Assembly (NCBI RefSeq): GCF_002091755.1
Contig: NZ_BDAI01000001.1
Location: forward strand, 992,001-1,056,000
Source of the DNA: Pseudomonas nitroreducens NBRC 12694
Lineage (GTDB): Bacteria > Pseudomonadota > Gammaproteobacteria > Pseudomonadales > Pseudomonadaceae
Reading direction: 5' to 3'
DNA length: 64,000 bases
In this document: piece after piece, positions 8,422 to 17,326 of the stretch
Position numbering within the stretch: position 1 is the stretch's first letter
Layout of the letters: each line of letters opens with the position of its first letter
The notes under the pieces: generated by a model
What the model saw: only the letters and a program-made list of their open reading frames with translations
What the model was told of the DNA's origin: nothing
Database searches by the model: none
Translations under genes and position numbers: made by a program

Positions 8422-8907
8422 ATGCCTCGTGCCACCCTGCGCCCCGCCGTCCCGGGCGACATCCCGCTGATTCTCGACCTCATCCGCGAACTGGCCGACT
8501 ACGAAAAGCTGGTCCACGAAGTGAAGGCCGACGCCCAGCGCATGCACGACCACCTATTCGGCCCGCGCCCTTTTGCCGAGGTGCTGATCGGCGAAGTGGA
8601 CGGCACGCCCCAGGGTTTTGCGCTGTTCTTCCACAATTATTCCACCTGGCTGAGCCAGCCCGGCATCTACCTCGAAGACCTCTACGTGCGCCCCGCCGCG
8701 CGAGGCGCCGGCCTGGGCAAGGCGCTACTCACGGAGCTGGCGCGACTGGCGGTGGAGCGTGGCTGTGGCCGGCTGGAATGGTCGGTGCTGGACTGGAACG
8801 AACCGGCCATTGGCTTCTATCGCAGCCTGGGCGCGCGCCCACAGGACGAATGGACCGTCTATCGTCTAACCGGTGACGCGCTGAAAGACCTGGCACGCAA
8901 GGGCTGA
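8422..8907 (+). CDS. GNAT-family N-acetyltransferase (SSAT/thialysine type)
   Basis: A 161-residue single-domain acetyltransferase. The acetyl-CoA loop is RPAARGAGLGKALL (about 94-107), preceded by YLEDLYVRP and followed by WSVLDWNEPAIGFYRSLGA. These are hallmarks of the spermidine/spermine and thialysine acetyltransferase branch, which starts with LRPAVPGDIPLILDLIRELA-type sequence. The enzyme would acetylate a small primary amine such as a diamine or thialysine; the substrate is inferred from the branch. AAGGA precedes the ATG. No operon partner is evident; the next gene starts 83 bp later. Confidence 0.88.
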   Translation: MPRATLRPAVPGDIPLILDLIRELADYEKLVHEVKADAQRMHDHLFGPRPFAEVLIGEVDGTPQGFALFFHNYSTWLSQPGIYLEDLYVRPAARGAGLGKALLTELARLAVERGCGRLEWSVLDWNEPAIGFYRSLGARPQDEWTVYRLTGDALKDLARKG

Positions 8908-8990
8908 ACGCCAATCGCACTTGTCGGAAATGCGCTGGTCTTATTCGGCGGTCACCCTAGAGTTGGCCTCTCCTGAAAGGACTTCATACG

Positions 8991-10340
8991 ATGACATTTC
9001 TTTACCGCGCGGCGGCCCTGATAGGCTGCCTCGCACTGGGGCTCGCCGGCCCGGCATCGGCCCGCGACGTGGATCAGGCCAGCTACGGCTACCCATTGAT
9101 CAACCCGTTCGAGGCGACCATTGCCACCACCCCGCCGGAGCTGCGCCCGCAACTGCCGGCGGACGACGATATCCGCCAGTCGGACTACGCGCTCAAGCTG
9201 CGCCCGGAGCGCGAGTACGAGCTGCCGAGCAACTTCTGGCCAGTGAAAAAGCTCCACTATCGCCTGGCCTGGCAGAACCACAAGGCGCCGCTGGTATTCA
9301 TCATTGCCGGCACCGGCGCCAACTACGCCAGCACGACGCCGGAGTACCTCAAGCGCCTCTTCTACGGCGCCGGCTACCACGTGGTGCAACTGTCCTCGCC
9401 CACCAGCTGGGACTTCATGGTTGGCGCTTCCCACGTCGCCACTCCGGGCTACACGCCCGACGATGCCGACGACCTGTACAGAGTCATGCAGGCGGTGCGC
9501 GCGCAGCATCCGGAGCTGCCTGTCAGCGACTACTACCTGACCGGCTACAGCCTGGGCGCGCTGCACGCAGCCTTCGTCAGCAAGCTCGACGAAACCCGCC
9601 GCAGCTTCAACTTCAAGCGTGTGTTGCTGCTCAACCCGCCGGTGAACCTCTACACCTCGGTCAGCAACCTCGACAAGCTGGTGCAGACCCAGGTCAAGGG
9701 CATCAACGACACCAACACCTTCTACCAGGTGATCCTGGCCAAGCTGACCCGTTACTTCAACCAGAAGGGCTATGTCGACCTCAACGACGCCTTCCTCTTC
9801 GACCTGCAGCAGTCCAAGCAACACCTCTCCAATGAAGAAATGGCCATGCTGATCGGCGCGGTATTCCGCTTCTCCTCCGCCGACATCGCCTTCACCTCCG
9901 ACCTGATCAACCGCCGCGGCCTGATCACCCCGCCCAAGTACCCGATCACCGAAGGCACCAGCCTGACGCCGTTCTTCAAGCGCGCCATGCAATGCGACTT
10001 CGAGTGCTACATGACCGACCAGTTGATGCCGCTCTGGCGCGCCAAGTACGACGGCGGCAGCCTCCCGCAGCTGATCGACCAGGTCAGCCTGTATGGCGTC
10101 CAGGACTACCTGAAGCAGAGCCCGAAGATCGCCGTCATGCACAACGCCGACGACGTCATCCTCGGCCCGGGCGATATCGGCTTCCTGCGCCGCACCTTTG
10201 GCGATCGCCTGACGCTCTACCCCCGCGGCGGCCACTGCGGCAACCTCAATTACCGCGTGAACGCCCAGGACATGCTGGGCTTCTTCAAGGGACAGGGTGC
10301 CCCGGCCGACGGCCTGGCCACCGCGCAGACAGGAAACTGA
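8991..10340 (+). CDS. Exported alpha/beta-hydrolase (serine hydrolase) paired with an MlaA-like gene
   Basis: 449 residues with a signal peptide cut near residue 24 (PASA-RD). The alpha/beta-hydrolase core shows an oxyanion-side strand (PLVFIIAGTGANY), the nucleophile elbow GYSLGA with Ser187, a candidate acid in HNADDV (Asp387/388) and the catalytic His415 in PRGGHCGN. It is periplasmic or outer-membrane facing. Its stop is 4 bp before the ATG of an MlaA-family gene, so the two form one transcription unit. The pairing suggests action on phospholipid or another acyl ester at the cell envelope. The substrate is unknown, and I know of no characterised member. Confidence 0.8.
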   Translation: MTFLYRAAALIGCLALGLAGPASARDVDQASYGYPLINPFEATIATTPPELRPQLPADDDIRQSDYALKLRPEREYELPSNFWPVKKLHYRLAWQNHKAPLVFIIAGTGANYASTTPEYLKRLFYGAGYHVVQLSSPTSWDFMVGASHVATPGYTPDDADDLYRVMQAVRAQHPELPVSDYYLTGYSLGALHAAFVSKLDETRRSFNFKRVLLLNPPVNLYTSVSNLDKLVQTQVKGINDTNTFYQVILAKLTRYFNQKGYVDLNDAFLFDLQQSKQHLSNEEMAMLIGAVFRFSSADIAFTSDLINRRGLITPPKYPITEGTSLTPFFKRAMQCDFECYMTDQLMPLWRAKYDGGSLPQLIDQVSLYGVQDYLKQSPKIAVMHNADDVILGPGDIGFLRRTFGDRLTLYPRGGHCGNLNYRVNAQDMLGFFKGQGAPADGLATAQTGN

Positions 10341-10344
10341 CTCC

Positions 10345-11157
10345 ATGCCACTCCGCCATTCCTGGACTCTTGCCCTGCTGCTGGCCTGCGGCGTCGCCCA
10401 GGCCGAGTCCGCGCAACCGGTACAGACGCCCATCACCACCAAGTTCGACATGGCGCCGGACGACGACGGCTTCAAGCACCCGCTCGACGCGCTGAAGTTC
10501 AACCCCGGCCTGGACCAGCGCGAGTTCGAGCGCGCCACCTTCGACGCCCTCAACGTCTACGACCCCTGGGAGTCGTGGAACCGCCGGGTCTATCACTTCA
10601 ACTACCGCTTCGACGAGTGGGTCTTCCTGCCCGTGGTGCACGGCTACGAGTACGTCACCCCGCACTTCGTGCGTACTGGCGTGAGCAACTTCTTCAGCAA
10701 CCTGGGCGAAGTGCCGACGCTGCTCAACAGCGTTGCCCAGCTCAAGCCCCAGCGCGCGGCGAACAGCACCGCGCGGCTGCTGTTCAACACCATCTTCGGC
10801 ATCGGCGGCCTGTGGGACCCGGCCACCGCCATGGGCCTGCCCAGGCTCAGCGAGGACTTCGGCCAGACCCTGGGCTACTGGGGCGTCCCCGATGGCCCCT
10901 ATCTGATGCTGCCGATCCTCGGCCCGTCCAACCTGCGCGACACCGGCGGGCTGGTCACCGACTTCGTCGCCGCCCGCGAAGTGAACTACCTGAACTACTC
11001 CGAGCTCAGCCGCGAGTACTGGGAACTGCCGGTGCTGGAGATCATCGACAAGCGCTACAGCAACGGCTTCCGCTACGGGCAGATGAACACGCCCTTCGAG
11101 TACGAGAAGCTGCGCTACTTCTATACCGAAGCCCGGCGCCTGCAGATCCAGGAGTGA
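10345..11157 (+). CDS. MlaA/VacJ-family protein (phospholipid transport), probable paralogue
   Basis: 270 residues. Family blocks are clear: NVYDPWESWNRRVYHFNYRF near 75-95, VRTGVSNFFSNLGEVPTLLN, RLLFNTIFGIGGLWDPAT and LGYWGVPDGPYLMLPILGPS. MlaA proteins ring an outer-membrane porin and extract mislocalised phospholipids. The N-terminus (LALLLACGVAQAES) could be read as a weak lipobox at Cys14 or as a signal-peptidase I site after AQA; classical MlaA is a lipoprotein. The mlaFEDCB genes are not nearby, and Pseudomonas normally carries another vacJ, so this is probably the second copy. It is coupled to the hydrolase gene 4 bp upstream and ends in a strong terminator. Confidence 0.85.
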   Translation: MPLRHSWTLALLLACGVAQAESAQPVQTPITTKFDMAPDDDGFKHPLDALKFNPGLDQREFERATFDALNVYDPWESWNRRVYHFNYRFDEWVFLPVVHGYEYVTPHFVRTGVSNFFSNLGEVPTLLNSVAQLKPQRAANSTARLLFNTIFGIGGLWDPATAMGLPRLSEDFGQTLGYWGVPDGPYLMLPILGPSNLRDTGGLVTDFVAAREVNYLNYSELSREYWELPVLEIIDKRYSNGFRYGQMNTPFEYEKLRYFYTEARRLQIQE

Positions 11158-11162
11158 ATCGG

Positions 11163-11194
11163 AACCGTCGCCCTTGGGCGGCGGTTTTCTTTCC
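11163..11194 (+). terminator. Rho-independent terminator of the hydrolase-mlaA-like operon
   Basis: An 11-bp stem with one G-U pair (11163-11173 with 11176-11186) is followed by TTCTTTCC, starting 5 bp past the stop codon. Confidence 0.85.
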
Positions 11195-11297
11195 ATTGAT
11201 ACATCTATTTTATCGATTGGTAAGCTGAAAAACTCGTAACCATTGATCCACCATTTGGGACTAGGATGATCTCCATTCACAGATCAAGGAGGTCCCC

Positions 11298-12158
11298 ATG
11301 ACCCGCTTACGTACCGTGATCGACCAGCACATCGGCCACCCGGCCTCCGACGGCGCCGGCGTGCGCCTGACCCGCGTCATTGGCGGCGCGGGCATCGAAC
11401 GCTTCGATCCGTTCCTGATGCTCGACCAGTTCGACACGCAGAACCCCGACGACTACATCGCCGGCTTCCCTTCGCACCCGCACCGCGGCTTCGAGACCGT
11501 CACCTACATGCTCGAAGGGCGCATGCGCCACGAAGACCACCTGGGCAATACCGGCCTGCTCAAGCCCGGCGGCGTGCAGTGGATGACGGCGGCCCACGGC
11601 ATCATCCACAGCGAGATGCCCGAACAGGTGGAAGGCGCCATGCGTGGCTTCCAGCTGTGGCTGAACCTGCCGGCGAAGGACAAGCTGTCCCCGGCCGGCT
11701 ACCGCGATATCGAGCCGGAAGACGTGCCGCGCGTGACCACCGGGCAAGGTGTGGGCGTGACCGTGATCGCCGGGCGCTTCGACGATGGCGAGACCGCCGT
11801 CGATGGCGCGGTGCAGCGTCCGGGCACCGAACCGCACTATTACGATCTGGTCCTGCCGGCGGGCACTTCGGTGGCTCCGCAGATTCCGGCGGGCCATCGG
11901 GTGATGCTGTACGTCTATGAGGGTTCGCTGCAGGTGCCGGGCGAGCGCGGCAACGAGACCGTCGCCACCAACCGCCTGGTGCGCCTGGGCCAGGGCGACG
12001 AGATCCAGCTGTCCAGCGACCAGGGCGCGCGCGTCCTGCTCCTGGCCGGCAAGCCGCTCAATGAACCCATCGTGCAGTACGGCCCGTTCGTGATGAACAG
12101 CCGCGAGGAAATCGAGCAGGCCCTGCGCGACTATCGCGATGGCGTGTTCGCGGTCTGA
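11298..12158 (+). CDS. Pirin-family protein (cupin, quercetinase-like)
   Basis: A 286-residue bicupin. The N-terminal cupin carries the pirin iron site: His60 and His62 in SHPHRGFETVTYMLEG, then His104 and Glu106 in GIIHSEMPEQ, following VQWMTA. The C-terminal domain includes the pirin_C region. Bacterial pirins range from quercetin dioxygenases to regulators of central metabolism; the activity here is not decided by sequence. AAGGAGG lies 8 bp before the ATG, a very strong ribosome site. The gene is monocistronic and converges with the patatin gene. The AT-rich stretch 11195-11290 probably holds its promoter. Confidence 0.9.
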   Translation: MTRLRTVIDQHIGHPASDGAGVRLTRVIGGAGIERFDPFLMLDQFDTQNPDDYIAGFPSHPHRGFETVTYMLEGRMRHEDHLGNTGLLKPGGVQWMTAAHGIIHSEMPEQVEGAMRGFQLWLNLPAKDKLSPAGYRDIEPEDVPRVTTGQGVGVTVIAGRFDDGETAVDGAVQRPGTEPHYYDLVLPAGTSVAPQIPAGHRVMLYVYEGSLQVPGERGNETVATNRLVRLGQGDEIQLSSDQGARVLLLAGKPLNEPIVQYGPFVMNSREEIEQALRDYRDGVFAV

Positions 12159-12191
12159 CTGAAGCCCGATGAGCTTTCGTAGGATGGGTGC

Positions 12192-13376
12192 CTAAAGCGA
12201 CCATTCCTCCATCCCCAGAAAGCGCGCGATCTCCGCGCGCTTTTCCATGGCATCGCGGTACCCCAGATCGATCAGCGCATTGCAGTAGCCCGGCTCGAAC
12301 AGCAGGTAGCTGAGCACACCCGCGCCGCTCGCCCTGGTCGCCCCCGGCCCGCGCAGGAACAGGCGCAACGCTCGCGGCAACTCATGCCGGTATTGCGCGG
12401 CGATCTCGTCCAGCGGCCGGCTTGGCGAAATCAGCAGCACATCCACGGGAGCCAACCCCAGCGTCGAGCGGCGCGCCTCTTCGGGCACCAGTGAACTGAG
12501 GAAGTTGATGCGGTGCAGCAACTCGATATCGCCTTCCAGGTTGTCGATGAAGGTGCTGTTGAGGAGATGGATACCCACCTGCGCCAGGCTCGGCGGCTGG
12601 CCGGTACGGTAGTTCGCCACGGACTCGTTGGCACTGCCGACGGTGGGATTGCCGCTCACACCAATCACCAGAACGCGGTTGGCGCCCAGGTGCAGCGCCG
12701 GGCTGATCGGAGCCTGCTGCCGCACCGCACCATCGCCGAAGAACTCGCGGAGAATCTTCACCGGGCGGAACAGCAACGGAATCGCCGAGCTGGCCAGCAA
12801 ATGCTCGATCTGCAGGCGCGTCGGCACGCCGATACGCCGGTGGCGCAGCCAGGGATCGATGGTGGCGCGGCCCTGGTAGAAAGTCACCGCCTGCCCCGAT
12901 TCGTAGCCGAACGCGGTGACTGCCACCGCGCGCAGGTTGCGGCGGCGCACGGCCGCGGCGATGCCGGACAGGTCCAGTTCACGTTCCAGGAGATAGCGCA
13001 ACGGCGTGCTGTCCAGCAGCGCCACCGGCTCGCGCTTGCCCAGCCCGAGCAGACTGTGGCCGAGGAACTTGAAGGCCTGGCTGAACACGCCCGGCCAGTC
13101 GGAACGGTAGACCTGCCCGGTGCGAAAGCCCTTCCAGACCTTGGTCAGGCGCTGCACCGCGCCGGTGAAGGACAGCGCACCGCAGGCGAGACCGACGGCA
13201 TTGATGGCGCCGGCTGAAGTGCCGACGATCACCGGGAAAGGATTCTCCGCCCCCTCGGGCAGCAGCTCGGCGATGGCGGACAGCACGCCGACCTGGTAAG
13301 CCGCCCGCGCACCGCCGCCGGAAAGAATGAGGCCGGTGACGGCCGGGGAAGTCGGTGCAGTGGCGGAGTCGGTCAC
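12192..13376 (-). CDS. Patatin-like phospholipase
   Basis: 394 residues. The patatin catalytic dyad is present: the oxyanion loop LILSGGGARAAYQVG (17-30), Ser54 in VGTSAGAIN, and the catalytic Asp in FFGDGAVRQ near residue 214. There is no signal peptide, so it is probably cytoplasmic or exported by another route. The C-terminal 120 residues lie outside the core domain and include LLISPSRPLDEIAAQY. Members hydrolyse acyl esters of phospholipids; the substrate here is unknown. It is followed on the same strand by nothing close, and its start is 42 bp from the end of the lipid A acyltransferase gene, which could be co-transcribed with it. Confidence 0.87.
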   Translation of the reverse strand: MTDSATAPTSPAVTGLILSGGGARAAYQVGVLSAIAELLPEGAENPFPVIVGTSAGAINAVGLACGALSFTGAVQRLTKVWKGFRTGQVYRSDWPGVFSQAFKFLGHSLLGLGKREPVALLDSTPLRYLLERELDLSGIAAAVRRRNLRAVAVTAFGYESGQAVTFYQGRATIDPWLRHRRIGVPTRLQIEHLLASSAIPLLFRPVKILREFFGDGAVRQQAPISPALHLGANRVLVIGVSGNPTVGSANESVANYRTGQPPSLAQVGIHLLNSTFIDNLEGDIELLHRINFLSSLVPEEARRSTLGLAPVDVLLISPSRPLDEIAAQYRHELPRALRLFLRGPGATRASGAGVLSYLLFEPGYCNALIDLGYRDAMEKRAEIARFLGMEEWSL

Positions 13377-13418
13377 AGCTGAAGTCCTTGTCGCGTCGTT
13401 ACCAGCGTAGCCCCCGGC

Positions 13419-14348
13419 CTACTTCTTGTCGTAGAGCTTCGGCTCGCCCTCAGGGCGGCTCTTGAAGCGCCGATGCGCCCAGAGGTACTGCTCGGGCTGG
13501 CGGCGAATCTCGCGTTCCACCCACTGGTTGATGCGCAGGCAGTCGGCCTCTTCGCTCTCGCCGGGGAAGTCTTCCAGCGGCGGATGGATGGTCAGGCGGT
13601 AGCCCGAGCCGTCGGCCAGGCGCGACTGGGTGAAGGGCAGCACCAGCGCGCGGCCCAGGCGGGCGAACTTGGTGGTGGCAGTGACGGTGGCGGCCTGGAT
13701 GCCGAACAACGGCACGAACAGGCTCTGCTTGGCGCCGTAATCCTGGTCCGGCGCGTACCAGATGGCGCGGCCGGCGCGCAGCACCTTGAGCATGGCGCGC
13801 ACGTCCTCGCGCTCGATGGCGGTAGCGTCGGCGTTATGCCGTTCGCGGCCGGTACGCTGGACGAAGTCGAACACCGGGTTGTCGTGCTCGCGGTACATGC
13901 CGTCGATGGTCTGCACCTGACCCAGCAGCGCCGCGCCGATCTCCAGGGTGGTGAAGTGCATGGCCATGAGGATCACGCCCTTGCCTTCGGCCTCGGCCTT
14001 CTTCAGGTGCTCGATGCCTTCGATGTGGGCGAGCTTGGCCAGTCGGGCCTTGGGCCACCACCAACTCATGGCCATTTCGAAGAAGGCGATGCCGGTGGAA
14101 GCGAAGTTTTCCTTGAGCAAGCGCTTGCGCTCGGCGGCGGAGAGTTCCGGGAAGCACAATTCCAGGTTCCGTGCAGCGATTGCCCGGCGGCTGCCCACCA
14201 CGCGGTACATCAGCGCCCCCAGCGCACGCCCCAGGGCCAGCAACGCCGGGTACGGCAACTGCACCACCAGCCACAGCACGCCGAGGCCGAGCCAGAGCGG
14301 CCAGTGGCGGGGATGGAGAAACTCACGGCGAAAGGTGGGGCGGTCCAT
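13419..14348 (-). CDS. Lipid A late acyltransferase (HtrB/LpxL family)
   Basis: A 309-residue inner-membrane enzyme transferring a lauroyl-type chain from acyl-ACP to Kdo2-lipid IVA. An N-terminal anchor helix (about 16-40) precedes the LPLAT fold. The His-x4-acidic site is in MAMHFTTLEIG near residue 130, and YREHDNPVFD and WYAPDQDYGAKQSLFVPLFG are standard LpxL blocks. Pseudomonas has two such genes; the one beside minC corresponds by position to the P. aeruginosa htrB2 homologue. The gene is divergent from minC with 144 bp between the starts, which must hold promoters for both. Confidence 0.9.
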   Translation of the reverse strand: MDRPTFRREFLHPRHWPLWLGLGVLWLVVQLPYPALLALGRALGALMYRVVGSRRAIAARNLELCFPELSAAERKRLLKENFASTGIAFFEMAMSWWWPKARLAKLAHIEGIEHLKKAEAEGKGVILMAMHFTTLEIGAALLGQVQTIDGMYREHDNPVFDFVQRTGRERHNADATAIEREDVRAMLKVLRAGRAIWYAPDQDYGAKQSLFVPLFGIQAATVTATTKFARLGRALVLPFTQSRLADGSGYRLTIHPPLEDFPGESEEADCLRINQWVEREIRRQPEQYLWAHRRFKSRPEGEPKLYDKK

Positions 14349-14492
14349 GGAACTTTCCGGCTAGGTCAAAGCCCGACATTCTACCTTGCCGATGCACACC
14401 GCGCCCGCCTTCACGCCCTGGCCCTCCGCCACGCTTGCGGCTGCCGGGGCGCTCCGTTATAAGTCCACACCATTTAGTGATGCAGCCTGACC

Positions 14493-15407
14493 ATGAGCCA
14501 AGCCGACCTTCTCGACCACGATCCCGTATTCCAGCTCAAGGGCAGCATGCTGGCCGTCACCGTTCTGGAACTGGCCCACAATGACCTGCCGCGCCTGGAC
14601 CGCCAGCTCGCCGACAAGGTCGCCCAGGCCCCCAACTTCTTCCGCGACACCCCGCTGGTGCTGGCGCTGGACAAGCTCCCCGACGGCGAAGGCCAGCTCG
14701 ACCTGCAGGGCGTGCTGGACATCTGCCGCCGCCACGGCCTGCGCACCCTGGCCATTCGCGCCAGCCGCGAGGAAGACATCCGCCTGGCCACCATGTTCGA
14801 CATCCCCGTGCTGCCGCCGTCGGGCTCCTCCCGCGAGCGCCCGGTCGAACCCAAGGACGCCGTCCCGCAGGTGACCGGCGCCGCGCCGGTACGTCGCCCG
14901 CGCGGCGAAAAACTCTCGGAGAAGGTGGTCGAGCAGGCCGCCGGCGCTGGCACCCAGGCCGAGAAACCCGCCGCACCCGGCGAGCCCATTGCAGCCGCGC
15001 AGCCCGCAGCCGAGGCCCAGGCGCCGACCCAGGAAGCTGCTGCGGAAAAACCTGCCGAGCCGCCGGCACCGGTCGTCCGTCCGACCAAGCTGGTCACCAC
15101 TCCGGTACGCGGTGGCGTGCAGATCTACGCCGCCGGCGGCGACCTGATCGTGCTCGCCCCCGTCAGCCCGGGCGCGGAACTTCTCGCCGACGGAAACATC
15201 CATGTGTACGGTCCGATGCGCGGACGCGCCCTGGCCGGCGTCAAGGGCGATACCAGTGCCCGCATTTTCTGCCAGCAGCTGGCCGCGGAACTCGTTTCCA
15301 TCGCTGGTAATTACAAGGTCGCCGAAGACCTTCGACGCAGTCCGCAATGGGGGCAGGCAGTGCACGTCAGCCTGTCGGGTGACGTGTTGAACATCACCCG
15401 CCTTTAA
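14493..15407 (+). CDS. minC: Septum-site inhibitor MinC
   Basis: 304 residues, longer than the 231 of E. coli. The N-terminal FtsZ-inhibiting domain spans about 1-108, and the C-terminal beta-helix domain that dimerises and binds MinD about 195-304 (VRGGVQIYAAGGDLIVLA, GNIHVYGPMRGRALAGV). Between them lies an unusually long, low-complexity linker of about 85 residues rich in Ala, Pro and Glu. MinC blocks Z-ring formation at the poles when recruited by MinD. It is first in minCDE; minD begins 61 bp later. No strong ribosome site precedes the ATG, but the conserved N-terminus FQLKGSMLAVTVLEL supports this start. Confidence 0.95.
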   Translation: MSQADLLDHDPVFQLKGSMLAVTVLELAHNDLPRLDRQLADKVAQAPNFFRDTPLVLALDKLPDGEGQLDLQGVLDICRRHGLRTLAIRASREEDIRLATMFDIPVLPPSGSSRERPVEPKDAVPQVTGAAPVRRPRGEKLSEKVVEQAAGAGTQAEKPAAPGEPIAAAQPAAEAQAPTQEAAAEKPAEPPAPVVRPTKLVTTPVRGGVQIYAAGGDLIVLAPVSPGAELLADGNIHVYGPMRGRALAGVKGDTSARIFCQQLAAELVSIAGNYKVAEDLRRSPQWGQAVHVSLSGDVLNITRL

Positions 15408-15468
15408 CGGATACTGCCGCGACTTTCAGGGACCAGAATTCTTCGTTTTTTCTTTGGGGTGAATCACC

Positions 15469-16284
15469 TTGGCCAAGATCCTCGTAGTCACTTCCGGTAA
15501 AGGTGGCGTCGGTAAAACCACCACCAGCGCAGCCATCGGCACCGGCCTGGCCCTGCGCGGCCACAAGACCGTCATCGTCGACTTCGACGTGGGCCTGCGT
15601 AACCTCGACCTGATCATGGGCTGCGAACGCCGCGTGGTGTACGACTTCGTCAACGTCATCAACGGCGAAGCGACCCTCACCCAGGCCCTGATCAAGGACA
15701 AGCGCCTCGAAAACCTGTACGTGCTGGCCGCCAGCCAGACCCGCGACAAGGACGCCCTCACCCAGGAAGGCGTCGGCAAGGTCATCGAAGAGCTCAAGCA
15801 ATCCTTCGACTACGTCATCTGCGACTCCCCGGCTGGCATCGAGAAAGGTGCCCACCTGGCCATGTACTACGCCGACGAGGCGATCGTCGTGACCAACCCG
15901 GAAGTCTCCTCGGTCCGCGACTCCGACCGCATGCTGGGCCTGCTGGCCAGCAAGTCCGCCCGCGCCGAGAAAGGCGAGGACCCGATCAAGGAACACCTGC
16001 TGCTGACCCGCTACAACCCCGAGCGCGTCACCAAGGGCGAAATGCTCGGCGTCGAAGACGTCGAGGAAATCCTGGCCATCCGTCTGCTCGGCGTGATCCC
16101 GGAATCCCAGGCGGTGCTCAAGGCATCCAACCAGGGCGTACCGGTCATCCTCGACGAAGAAAGCGATGCCGGCCAGGCGTACAGCGACGCCGTCGAGCGA
16201 CTGCTGGGCAAAGAAATGCCCCACCGTTTCCTCGACGTGCAGAAGAAAGGATTCCTGCAACGACTGTTCGGAGGACGTGAATGA
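15469..16284 (+). CDS. minD: Septum-site ATPase MinD
   Basis: 271 residues, full length. The deviant Walker A is GKGGVGKT (residues 10-17) and the C-terminal amphipathic membrane-targeting helix is near 255-270 (KKGFLQRLFGG). ATP-bound MinD dimers attach to the inner membrane and recruit MinC; MinE triggers hydrolysis, producing the oscillation. The start is TTG: the conserved N-terminus AKILVVTSG begins here, GGGGT lies 8 bp upstream, and there is no ATG nearby. A weak start codon may lower MinD synthesis relative to MinE. The TGA overlaps the minE ATG by 4 bp. Confidence 0.96.
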   Translation: MAKILVVTSGKGGVGKTTTSAAIGTGLALRGHKTVIVDFDVGLRNLDLIMGCERRVVYDFVNVINGEATLTQALIKDKRLENLYVLAASQTRDKDALTQEGVGKVIEELKQSFDYVICDSPAGIEKGAHLAMYYADEAIVVTNPEVSSVRDSDRMLGLLASKSARAEKGEDPIKEHLLLTRYNPERVTKGEMLGVEDVEEILAIRLLGVIPESQAVLKASNQGVPVILDEESDAGQAYSDAVERLLGKEMPHRFLDVQKKGFLQRLFGGRE

Positions 16285-16535
16285 GCCTTTTAGATTTCTT
16301 CCGCAGCCGGAAGTCGCAATCCAGCGCATCCATCGCGAAAGAAAGACTCCAGATCATCGTCGCCCATGAGCGCGGCAACCGTTCGCAACCGGACTACCTT
16401 CCGCAGCTGCAGAAAGACCTGCTGGAAGTGATCCGCAAATATGTGCCCATCGATCAGGAACAAGTCCAGGTCGAGCTGGCCAACCAGGGCAGCTGTTCGA
16501 TCCTGGAACTCAACATCACCCTGCCGGAGCGTTGA
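16281..16535 (+). CDS. minE: Cell-division topological specificity factor MinE
   Basis: 84 residues. The N-terminal membrane-targeting helix MSLLDFFRSRK precedes the MinD-activating region IAKERLQIIVAHER (about 19-32). The C-terminal topological domain includes LLEVIRKYVPIDQEQVQVEL. It stimulates MinD ATPase activity and confines MinCD to the poles. It is translationally coupled to minD (ATGA overlap) and closes the operon, which ends in a strong terminator. Confidence 0.96.
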   Translation: MSLLDFFRSRKSQSSASIAKERLQIIVAHERGNRSQPDYLPQLQKDLLEVIRKYVPIDQEQVQVELANQGSCSILELNITLPER

Positions 16536-16551
16536 TCCGGTTGTGGTGGAC

Positions 16552-16585
16552 CTGCGGCGGCTTCGGCCGCCGCAGTCGTTTTCGT
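16552..16585 (+). terminator. Terminator of minCDE
   Basis: A perfect 10-bp GC stem with a TTCG tetraloop (16552-16575) is followed by TCGTTTTCGT. The T tract is interrupted but the stem is very stable. Confidence 0.8.
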
Positions 16586-16610
16586 CATTCTTATTCGCGC
16601 AAGAGCTTCC

Positions 16611-17246
16611 ATGCCGCTTTCCCAGATCGAATTCGTCCATGAGGACGCCGCCCTGCTGGTGGTGAACAAGCCCACCCTGCTGCTCTCCGTGCCCGGCCGC
16701 GCGGACGACAACAAGGACTGCCTGATCACCCGTCTGCAGGAGAACGGCTACCCGGAAGCGCGCATCGTCCACCGGTTGGACTGGGAGACCTCCGGGCTGA
16801 TCGTGCTGGCCCGCGATGCCGACAGCCACCGCGAGCTGTCCCGCCAGTTCCACGACCGCGAAACCGAAAAGGCCTACACCGCCCTCTGCTGGGGAGAGCC
16901 GGAACCGGACAGTGGCCGCATCGAGGCACCGCTGCGCTACGACCCGCCAACCAAGCCGCGCCACGTGGTGGACTTCGAACAGGGCCGTCATGCGCTGACC
17001 TTCTGGCGGGTCATGGAGCGCCACGGCAACTGGAGCCGCGTGGAGCTGACGCCAATCACCGGGCGCTCGCACCAGTTGCGTGTGCACATGCTCAGCATCG
17101 GCCACCCGCTGCTCGGTGACCGCCTGTATGCCGAGGGCGAAGCCCTGGCCCTGCGCGACCGCCTCTGCCTGCACGCCAGCATGCTGGCCCTGACCCATCC
17201 GCAGACCGGCGAACGCCTGCGCTTCGAATCGCCCGCGCCGTTCTGA
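16611..17246 (+). CDS. rluA: Pseudouridine synthase RluA
   Basis: A 211-residue RluA-family enzyme without an S4 domain, the right size for dual-specificity RluA, which modifies 23S rRNA U746 and U32 of some tRNAs in E. coli. The catalytic Asp57 lies in RIVHRLDWETSGLIVLA; TGRSHQLRVHMLSIGHPLLGD is the second conserved block. It follows minE by 75 bp, after the min terminator, so it probably has its own promoter. The min-rluA arrangement is standard in Pseudomonas. Confidence 0.92.
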   Translation: MPLSQIEFVHEDAALLVVNKPTLLLSVPGRADDNKDCLITRLQENGYPEARIVHRLDWETSGLIVLARDADSHRELSRQFHDRETEKAYTALCWGEPEPDSGRIEAPLRYDPPTKPRHVVDFEQGRHALTFWRVMERHGNWSRVELTPITGRSHQLRVHMLSIGHPLLGDRLYAEGEALALRDRLCLHASMLALTHPQTGERLRFESPAPF

Positions 17247-17326
17247 TTGTTTTACAAGGTCCTCCCCTGGCCGCAGATTTGCCCATTTACGTTAAACTTC
17301 CGGCCATTCGCTGTCCGGAGTTACCC

